Source: an uncultured Actinomycetes bacterium (GTDB lineage: Bacteria; Actinomycetota; Actinomycetes; Nanopelagicales; Nanopelagicaceae). From it: a DNA stretch of 10,987 nt. Positions 5,049 to 10,987 of this stretch are shown here, in pieces. Under the pieces are notes generated by a model that worked only from the letters and a program-made list of their open reading frames with translations, was not told where the DNA came from and searched no databases. The stretch's first letter is position 1. Each line of letters opens with the position of its first letter. Location of the stretch: assembly GCA_903832395.1 (NCBI GenBank), contig CAILBF010000012.1, positions 1-10,987 of the forward strand, read 5' to 3'. Made by a program: the position numbers and the translations under genes.

Positions 5049-6400
5049 AGCGCCTGCGCGACTAAATCTGCGCCCATAGAATCAATAACCACTGCATCAA
5101 CATACTGCCCAACTTTGAAATTTGTCCCTATAAAAGTGGTGGATCCATCGACTTCTGGGCCTTGGTGTGCCGCGCGGCCTTCTTGAAGCTCAGCATCCTC
5201 AATGAGAACCCGAACTTCTTCACCAATTCGCCCTTGCGCACGTGCAGAAACCATTTCATCGGAGAGCGAAGATAAAGTTTCAAGACGTTGCGCAATCACT
5301 TCGGGCTCTAGCTTTCCATCGATAGTAAGTGCTTCAGTATTATCTTCATCAGAGTAAGCAAACACACCCACAGCATCTAGTTTTGCTTGAGTGATAAAAG
5401 TAGCTAACTCATCAAAGTCTGCCTCAGTCTCCCCCGGAAAACCAACGATGAAGTTTGATCTAATGCCGGCTTGGGGTGATACGGTTCGGATTTGATTGAT
5501 TAAATGTAAGAACTTTTCATTATCACCAAAACGTCGCATGCGGCGCAACACGGTTGGACTGGTGTGCTGGAAAGACAAATCAAAATAGGGAACAACTTTG
5601 GGTGTTGCGATCATCGCTTGGATCAACGTTGGTCGCATCTCAGCTGGTTGCAAATAGGACAGGCGAATACGCTCAACACCTTCAATAGCTGCAATATCTG
5701 GCAGGATCTTCTCCATGAGTTGAAGGTCGCCTAAGTCTTTTCCATACGAAGTTGTGTTCTCGCTTACTAAAAATAACTCGCTGACTCCATTAGCAACTAG
5801 CCAGCGCGCCTCCTCCATAATTTCATGCGGGCGTCTGGAAACAAATGAACCGCGGAAATATGGAATTGCACAGAATGAGCAGCGGCGATCACAGCCTGAG
5901 GCGATTTTCAATGGTGCCCACGGTGCTGTGCCCAAGCGCTTACGCGTGAACTCTTCGCTCACACGAGTTTCAGCGCGGTCGGCCGGGGCGATAGGCAAAA
6001 GCGCTCGGCGATCTCGTGGAATATGTGGGACGTGTTTGTTACCAGCAACAATTGATTGCAAGCGCGCAGAGATATCTTTGTAATCATCAAAACCCAAAAT
6101 TGCATCGGCCTCGGGTAGTGCATTGGCCAACTCTTGCCCGTAGCGCTCTGCCATGCAGCCAACGGCAACAACTGCACGGGTTGTTCCATGGCCTTTAAGA
6201 GAGTTAGCTTCAAGCAGGGCATCGATAGAGTCTTTTTTAGCCGATTCGATAAAACCGCATGTATTAACTAGTGCAACTTCGGCCGACTCAACATCATCAA
6301 CGAGAGTCCAACCATCGGCAGCTAATCGCCCGGCTAACTCTTCGGAGTCAACTTCATTTCGTGAGCACCCTAGAGTGACTACTGCAACGGTGCGTTTCAT
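5045..6400 (-). CDS. rimO: Ribosomal protein S12 (aspartate-C3)-methylthiotransferase RimO
   Basis: A 451-aa radical-SAM methylthiotransferase that adds a methylthio group to a conserved aspartate of ribosomal protein S12. The N-terminal MTTase domain has its three cluster cysteines: Cys12 in TLGCSRN, Cys48 in NTCGF and Cys82 in VGCMAERY. The radical-SAM motif is Cys170, Cys174 and Cys177 in SGCDRRCSFCAIP. A C-terminal TRAM domain runs from about 385 to the end. TLGCSRN and the SGCDRRCSFCAIPYFRG form (as SGCDRRCSFC and AIPYFRG) distinguish RimO from the tRNA enzyme MiaB, which has LGCQMN-type and GCNNFCTYC-type motifs. Length is normal for the family. The ATG at 6400 follows the RodZ-like gene by 18 bases with a weak ribosome binding site. 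It overlaps pgsA by four bases. Confidence 0.96.
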   Translation of the reverse strand: MKRTVAVVTLGCSRNEVDSEELAGRLAADGWTLVDDVESAEVALVNTCGFIESAKKDSIDALLEANSLKGHGTTRAVVAVGCMAERYGQELANALPEADAILGFDDYKDISARLQSIVAGNKHVPHIPRDRRALLPIAPADRAETRVSEEFTRKRLGTAPWAPLKIASGCDRRCSFCAIPYFRGSFVSRRPHEIMEEARWLVANGVSELFLVSENTTSYGKDLGDLQLMEKILPDIAAIEGVERIRLSYLQPAEMRPTLIQAMIATPKVVPYFDLSFQHTSPTVLRRMRRFGDNEKFLHLINQIRTVSPQAGIRSNFIVGFPGETEADFDELATFITQAKLDAVGVFAYSDEDNTEALTIDGKLEPEVIAQRLETLSSLSDEMVSARAQGRIGEEVRVLIEDAELQEGRAAHQGPEVDGSTTFIGTNFKVGQYVDAVVIDSMGADLVAQAL

Positions 6401-6418
6401 TGGATGAATCTTATCGTG

Positions 6419-7195
6419 TTATGAATCGACTCCATACGTAAGGCTAACGACTTCGCCATTGCCGCCGATACTGGAGGCCTTTTTACCGTTTACTTGTAGG
6501 TCTACCCCACCTGCGTTACCAATTCGTAAATCTAGCCTGGTCTGGCTAGTGAAAGCCTTAACTTCACCCTTTGAAATTTGTCCACTATAGAGCGTACGGC
6601 CAGATGCATCAGAAACATATAGCCAACTATTTCCACGTGCTGCATCTACTTCCACTGAAACACCCGTACCAGTCGAAAACGAAGTTTGCGCGGATGGATC
6701 GGCTGAAACTGACGGACTTGGAGTAGAAACCGCTAAAGGTGTAGCCGCATCGCTAGGTGTAGTTGAAGGAGTTGCCGATTGACTCACAATAGGCGCAACA
6801 ACTTTGATCGATGTGCTATTTGAAATAACTATTTGAGCCAGACCTGCAATTCCAAGACACGCAACCGAAATTACCGATAGCGATTTCCAGGAAATTTTCC
6901 GCTTATCGTGTGGCTGACGCATGACATTGCTTTCAACTAAAAGTTCGCGCATAGTGCGTTTAGAGGTCGCTTGTTCCTCTTCATAAATGCGCAATAGTTC
7001 TTGCTCGTCAGCATCTAACTGCTTGGCAATGTTGCGAATATGACCGCGAGCGTAAGTTTCACCACCGCAATTTAGGAAATTATTATTTTCCATCTCAATA
7101 AGAAGTGTCGGGCGGATATTTGTTGCTCCCGAAAGGTCATCGATGGAAAAGGCTGCTTGCTTGCGCGCCTTTTGTATCGCTGAGCCGAGCGTCAT
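6419..7195 (-). CDS. RodZ-like helix-turn-helix membrane protein (HTH_25 / DUF4115)
   Basis: A 258-aa protein with the layout of RodZ. Residues 1-70 form an XRE-like helix-turn-helix (TLGSAIQKARKQAAFSIDDL, then the NFLNCGGETYARGHIRNIAK stretch typical of the family). A membrane helix lies at about 106-124. A linker rich in Pro, Ser, Thr and Ala spans about 135-185. The C-terminal DUF4115 beta domain includes SWLYVSDASGRTLYSG, RLDLRIGNAGGVDLQVNG and a GEVVSLTYG ending. RodZ ties MreB to the elongation machinery in rods; in actinobacteria the role is less clear. I chose the ATG at 7195, with AGGA eight bases upstream. A TTG seven codons further out (7216) lacks a Shine-Dalgarno sequence. A promoter with TATAAT lies 40 bases upstream, so this is probably the first gene of the rimO-pgsA-pncC-clgR transcript. 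Confidence 0.86.
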   Translation of the reverse strand: MTLGSAIQKARKQAAFSIDDLSGATNIRPTLLIEMENNNFLNCGGETYARGHIRNIAKQLDADEQELLRIYEEEQATSKRTMRELLVESNVMRQPHDKRKISWKSLSVISVACLGIAGLAQIVISNSTSIKVVAPIVSQSATPSTTPSDAATPLAVSTPSPSVSADPSAQTSFSTGTGVSVEVDAARGNSWLYVSDASGRTLYSGQISKGEVKAFTSQTRLDLRIGNAGGVDLQVNGKKASSIGGNGEVVSLTYGVDS

Positions 7196-7236
7196 AGATG
7201 TTGTCCTAAACTCCAAAATCGGGGAACGAGCACGTA

Positions 7237-7265
7237 ATTATAGAACTGGAAAACCCCCCAGCGAA
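7237..7265 (-). promoter_or_regulatory. Promoter upstream of the RodZ-like/rimO/pgsA cluster
   Basis: The minus strand has a perfect -10 box, TATAAT (7237-7242). At a 17-base spacing the -35 is TTCGCT (7260-7265), a weak match, which suggests dependence on an activator or on sequence between the boxes. Transcription should start near 7230, giving a leader of about 35 bases before the ATG at 7195. The spacer contains a run of G residues. Confidence 0.6.
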
Positions 7266-7324
7266 AGGTTTAGGCGTGAGAACAATGGGTGATATTGAGA
7301 TGAACGAAGGGGCTGACTCTCACC

Positions 7325-9631
7325 TTAGTAGTTGCGAAGCGTGGCGAGAACTGAATCCAATTCATCAGGCTTAACCATGACGGTCCGCGCTTTAGATCCT
7401 TCAGATGGACCAACGATTCCTCTCGATTCCATGAGGTCCATCATTCGTCCAGCTTTAGCAAAACCAATTCGGAGTTTTCTCTGCAACATAGAGGTTGAGC
7501 CAAATTGGGTTCCAACGACTAGTTCGACGGCCTGACACAAAATATCTAGGTCGTCGCCAATTTCTTTATCTACCATCTTCGGATGTGACACCGGTGCCGT
7601 TACATCATCACGATACCTTGGTTTAAGTTGTTTCTTCACATGATTAACTACCGCTTCAATTTCACGCTCTGAAACATATGCACCTTGAATACGAACGGCG
7701 CGACTAGCCCCCATTGGAATAAAGAGTGCATCGCCTTGTCCAACTAATTTTTCAGCACCTGGTGTATCCAAGATAACTCGACTATCGGCTAGAGAACTTG
7801 TCGCAAAGGATAAACGCGATGGCACGTTAGCTTTAATCAATCCAGTCACGACATCTACCGATGGACGTTGGGTTGCAAGTACTAAGTGGATTCCAGCAGA
7901 ACGAGCTAACTGGGTAATACGAACGACAGACTCTTCTACCTCTTTAGCTGCAACAATCATTAAATCCGCAAGCTCATCAATTATTACGAGCAGATATGGA
8001 TATGGCTCAATAGTTCGATCACTGCCTTCGGGCGGAATAACTTTTCCGGCCCGTACCGCCTTATTGAAATCATCTATATGGCGATATCCAAATGTGGAGA
8101 GGTCCTCATAACGCAGATCCATCTCGCGCACTACCCAGGTAAGGGCATCTGCCGCCTTTTTAGGGCTAGTGATAATCGGGGTAATTAAATGTGGAATGCC
8201 TTCATAGGCGGTCAACTCAACGCGCTTTGGATCAATTAACACTAAACGAACATCATCGGGAGTTGACCTTGCAAGGATTGAAATAATCATTGCATTAATC
8301 ATCGAAGACTTACCCGCACCAGTAGCACCCGCTACAAGCAGGTGTGGCATTTTGGCAAGGTTTGCACAAATAAAGTTACCTTCAACATCTTTACCGAGTG
8401 CTACCAACATTGGGTGGTGATCTTGGCCTGCAACTGACGAGCGAAGTACATCACCGAGGGCCACAATTTCGCGGTCTACATTGGGAATTTCGATTCCAAC
8501 TGCTGACTTGCCAGGAATCGGTGAAAGGATTCGAACGTCACCGCTTGCTACTGCATATGAAATATTTTTAGCCAGGGCAGTAATCCGCTCAACTTTTACT
8601 GCGTTACCAAGCTCAACCTCATAGCGCGTGACCGTGGGGCCGCGCATGAATCCAGTAACTTGGGCATCGATTTCAAATTGAAGAAAGACTTCCGTCAGCG
8701 CGGCAACTACGGCCTCGTTAGCTTTGCTCTTCGCTTTAGCTACGGGACCTGCGCGTAATAGATCAAAGGGCGGGAGTTCATAGGTTGAATCGGCCGTGAG
8801 CAAAAGCTGTTCCGGGCGCTTGTTTTCTATAGATGCAGTTGGTACTGGGATCGGAACGGTGAACTCTTCATCAAAGGACTCTTCATCGAGCTCTTCTTCG
8901 ACCTCAGGTTCATTCCATGCGGCAACTATTGGCGATTCAAAAGCGGGAGTATCGGTAACTTCGAAGGGCTCATCGCTCACGCTTCGCTCTGGGCGTTTAG
9001 ACCATAACCATGTCGAAGTTTTTCCGATGCGTGTAAAGACTTGGCTCACCGGAGTTGCAGTAACAACTAAAACACCAAAGATGAAAACTATTACCAGAAC
9101 TGGGTAAGCAAGAACCGAAGTCATTGCCGCGACAAGCGGTGTCGAAACACCATAGCCAATCCAGCCTCCCCCATGTCGCATTGCACTGGCCCCGGTGCCG
9201 CTTGAACCGTTGAGTAAATGAGCTAGCCCTGTACTTGAGAGGAGAAGTGCAATCGTTCCTACAATCGTTCGACCGATTGCTTTTTTATCTTCGGGAGTTC
9301 TAAATAATTTAAAGGCGAAATAAATTAAGACTAGTGGCGCAATAAAACCGATGCGTCCGAAACCACCATACATGAATGAATACACGCCGCGACTGAGAAT
9401 ATTTCCAGCGTGAAACCACGTACCGGCGATTGAGATGAGAGCAAGAATTAGAATTGAAAAAGCGATTCCATCGCGTTGATGTGCTGGATCCAATTCACGC
9501 GCACCGCGTGCCAGAAAACGAACACTGCTTCCAATCGCCTTGGCGAAAAAGCGCCAGATGGCGGCCAAACCTCGACCTAGAGCGCCACCTACAGCACCGG
9601 TCTTAGTTTTAGATTTTTTACGTTTAGCCAC
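7325..9631 (-). CDS. ftsK: DNA translocase FtsK/SpoIIIE family
   Basis: A 768-aa septal DNA pump that clears and aligns chromosomes during division. A Lys-rich N-terminus is followed by four hydrophobic segments between about 55 and 195, the membrane anchor. An acidic linker (about 240-256, many Glu and Asp) leads to the motor. Walker A is GATGAGKSS (435-443, Lys441), followed by LVLIDPKRVEL and Walker B LLVIIDELADLM (547-558, Asp552-Glu553). ATQRPSVDVVTG (586-597) is the family signature after the arginine-finger region. The C-terminal gamma winged helix (about 692-752) recognises polar DNA motifs. The start is GTG at 9631, with AGGA eight bases upstream. That AGGA lies in a short palindrome (see separate entry). 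It follows the RNase J gene after 51 bases and is about 110 bases upstream of the next promoter. The length is typical of actinobacterial FtsK, with a shorter linker than in E. coli. Confidence 0.97.
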   Translation of the reverse strand: MAKRKKSKTKTGAVGGALGRGLAAIWRFFAKAIGSSVRFLARGARELDPAHQRDGIAFSILILALISIAGTWFHAGNILSRGVYSFMYGGFGRIGFIAPLVLIYFAFKLFRTPEDKKAIGRTIVGTIALLLSSTGLAHLLNGSSGTGASAMRHGGGWIGYGVSTPLVAAMTSVLAYPVLVIVFIFGVLVVTATPVSQVFTRIGKTSTWLWSKRPERSVSDEPFEVTDTPAFESPIVAAWNEPEVEEELDEESFDEEFTVPIPVPTASIENKRPEQLLLTADSTYELPPFDLLRAGPVAKAKSKANEAVVAALTEVFLQFEIDAQVTGFMRGPTVTRYEVELGNAVKVERITALAKNISYAVASGDVRILSPIPGKSAVGIEIPNVDREIVALGDVLRSSVAGQDHHPMLVALGKDVEGNFICANLAKMPHLLVAGATGAGKSSMINAMIISILARSTPDDVRLVLIDPKRVELTAYEGIPHLITPIITSPKKAADALTWVVREMDLRYEDLSTFGYRHIDDFNKAVRAGKVIPPEGSDRTIEPYPYLLVIIDELADLMIVAAKEVEESVVRITQLARSAGIHLVLATQRPSVDVVTGLIKANVPSRLSFATSSLADSRVILDTPGAEKLVGQGDALFIPMGASRAVRIQGAYVSEREIEAVVNHVKKQLKPRYRDDVTAPVSHPKMVDKEIGDDLDILCQAVELVVGTQFGSTSMLQRKLRIGFAKAGRMMDLMESRGIVGPSEGSKARTVMVKPDELDSVLATLRNY

Positions 9632-9637
9632 ACTCGT

Positions 9638-9651
9638 AATCCTAAAGGATT
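9638..9651 (-). promoter_or_regulatory. Small palindrome covering the ftsK ribosome binding site
   Basis: AATCCT (9638-9643) and AGGATT (9646-9651) are perfect 6-base arms around AA. In the minus-strand mRNA the AGGA used as the ftsK Shine-Dalgarno sequence would be in the 3' arm of a hairpin (AAUCC, loop UUUA, GGAUU). This could lower ftsK translation unless ribosomes finishing the RNase J gene, or RNase J itself, open or cleave it (inference). The stem is short and A-T rich, so chance is a real alternative. Confidence 0.35.
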
Positions 9652-9682
9652 GGCAAATTGTGATTGGCTAGGCTCGCCGCGA

Positions 9683-10987
9683 TTAAACCTCAATTACAAC
9701 GGGGATGATCATTGGCTTTCTGCGATGCTCCCCGCCGACCCAACCACCAACAGTTTTGCGCACGATTTGTGAGAGTTGATGTGTTCCATTTATTCCATCT
9801 GCAACAGCTGCAGCTAATGCTTTTTCAATCTTTAACTTAACATCATCAAATAACGCCATATCTTCATTGAAACCGCGTGCATGGATATCAGGTCCTGCAA
9901 CTATTTTTCCATTCTGTGAATCAATAACGACGACAACTGAAATAAATCCCTCTTCACCCAAAATACGGCGGTCCTTAAGAGAGGCTTCAGTAATATCGCC
10001 AATGCTTTGACCATCGACATAAACGAATCCGCAAGCCACAGCTCCGACTACGGAGGCCTCATGATCGACTAAATCAACGACAACTCCATTTTCAATTATC
10101 AAGGCGTTAGCACGTGGCATTCCAGCTGAAATTGCAAGCTCTGCATTTGCTTTCAAGTGACGCCATTCGCCATGTACCGGCATAACGTATTTGGGCTTAA
10201 CGATGTTGTAGCAGTATAAAAGCTCGCCAGCTGCGGCATGGCCTGAAACGTGCACCATTGCATTAGCTTTATGTACGACTTTGGCGCCAAATCGAGTTAA
10301 CTCATTAATTATTCTAAAGACAGAGTTTTCATTTCCTGGAATCAACGACGAGGCCAAAATAACAGTGTCACCTTCTCCAACTCGTATCTGGTGATCTCCA
10401 TTGGCCATGCGAGCCAATGCCGCCATCGGTTCACCTTGTGACCCCGTGCAAATCAAAACAACATTGTCATCAAAAGAATCTAGCTCTTTGGCATCGATAA
10501 GGATGCCATTCGGTACGGTCAAGTAACCCATGTCTTGTGCAATTTTCATGTTGCGAACCATTGAGCGACCAATGAAAGTAACTTTGCGGCCGTGAATCGC
10601 CGCTATGTCAATTACTTGTTGCACTCTGTGGACATGCGATGAAAATGAGGCAACGATGACGCGGCGCTTAGTCGATGCAATGACCCGGTTCAACGCCGGC
10701 ATGATTTCACGCTCTGATGGCGTAAATCCTGGAACATCGGCATTTGTTGAATCAACCATAAAAATATCCACGCCCTCTTGGCCAAGGCGAGCAAAAGTTC
10801 GCAGATCGGTAATGCGACCATCTAATGGAAGTTGATCCATTTTAAAATCACCGGTGTGCAAAATACGTCCCGCATCGGTGTTAATAACGAGGGCTAACGC
10901 ATCGGGAATTGAGTGGTTAACTGCAACGAACTCGAGTTCGAATGGACCCACATCTTCATGTCCACCTTCGCGAACTTCACGCGTCAG
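9683..10987 (-). CDS. rnj: Ribonuclease J (5' end beyond the window)
   Basis: The visible 434 C-terminal residues belong to RNase J, a metallo-beta-lactamase/beta-CASP enzyme with endonuclease and 5'-3' exonuclease activity in mRNA decay and rRNA maturation. The frame stays open to base 10987 (LTREVREGGHED before the GTG at 10951), so that GTG is internal. Visible landmarks, numbered from the edge, are AVNHSIPDA (22-30, His25), HTGDFKMD (44-51, Asp47), MVDSTNA (77-83), SFSSHVHR (114-121), CTGSQGEP (180-187), MVHVSGHA (244-251) and PVHGEW (270-275), the last supplying a metal-site histidine. A C-terminal domain of about 100 residues ends in IIPVVIEV. The HxHxDH metal motif lies outside the window. 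The gene precedes ftsK, as in other actinobacteria. Confidence 0.96.
   Translation of the reverse strand: MTREVREGGHEDVGPFELEFVAVNHSIPDALALVINTDAGRILHTGDFKMDQLPLDGRITDLRTFARLGQEGVDIFMVDSTNADVPGFTPSEREIMPALNRVIASTKRRVIVASFSSHVHRVQQVIDIAAIHGRKVTFIGRSMVRNMKIAQDMGYLTVPNGILIDAKELDSFDDNVVLICTGSQGEPMAALARMANGDHQIRVGEGDTVILASSLIPGNENSVFRIINELTRFGAKVVHKANAMVHVSGHAAAGELLYCYNIVKPKYVMPVHGEWRHLKANAELAISAGMPRANALIIENGVVVDLVDHEASVVGAVACGFVYVDGQSIGDITEASLKDRRILGEEGFISVVVVIDSQNGKIVAGPDIHARGFNEDMALFDDVKLKIEKALAAAVADGINGTHQLSQIVRKTVGGWVGGEHRRKPMIIPVVIEV

Noticed and set aside
7251..7271. AAACC/GGTTT inverted repeat as a terminator after ftsK
   Set aside because: The stem is only five pairs with an 11-base loop and only four T residues follow; it overlaps the promoter spacer.
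8796..9107. Plus-strand open frame with a serine run
   Set aside because: It is antisense to the acidic linker of ftsK; the serines are the reverse complement of Glu/Asp codons. There is no ribosome site or homology.

Overview
The window looks like chromosomal DNA of a free-living actinobacterium with moderate GC content, roughly 45-50% judged by eye. The freshwater 'acI' lineage (Nanopelagicales, Planktophila-like) is a good guess. The actinobacterial assignment rests on gene order: RNase J, FtsK, a RodZ-like protein, RimO, PgsA, CinA/PncC, ClgR and DUF3046 on one strand, the well-known neighbourhood that normally leads into recA-recX. It is also supported by the ClgR and DUF3046 families themselves, which are essentially actinobacterial. 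The lineage guess rests on the moderate GC and very tight packing, and is inference.

Layout. Positions 1-1293 (+ strand) hold the 3' end of threonine 3-dehydrogenase (tdh) followed by kbl; together they convert threonine to glycine and acetyl-CoA. Positions 1290-2113 (- strand) hold a HigB/HigA-type toxin-antitoxin pair: a Gp49/RelE-fold toxin (1688-2113) transcribed first, then an XRE-family antitoxin (1290-1616). Each gene is preceded by its own, different inverted repeat. From 2209 to the right edge everything is on the - strand. Read in transcription order it is: RNase J (cut by the window edge), ftsK, a promoter, the RodZ-like gene, rimO, pgsA, cinA/pncC, clgR, a TetR regulator, DUF3046 and an alpha/beta hydrolase.

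The - strand genes from the RodZ-like gene to the hydrolase are separated by 28 bases at most and several overlap (rimO/pgsA, clgR/tetR, tetR/DUF3046). They could be one long transcript starting at the TATAAT box near 7240. The genes combine RNA decay (RNase J), chromosome translocation at division (FtsK), cell-shape or envelope organisation (RodZ-like), ribosome modification (RimO), phospholipid synthesis (PgsA), NAD-cycle salvage (PncC) and control of Clp proteolysis (ClgR). No stretch longer than about 110 bases lacks a gene.

Most of the window is conserved housekeeping sequence. The unusual part is 1290-2208, where the toxin-antitoxin pair, two unrelated palindromes and a cluster of TNTCCACA words (one a perfect DnaA-box match) sit next to the point where recA would be expected. 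I see no phage, transposon, CRISPR or RNA gene. I did not find an obviously new multi-gene system; the toxin-antitoxin locus and its control region are the best candidates for novelty.
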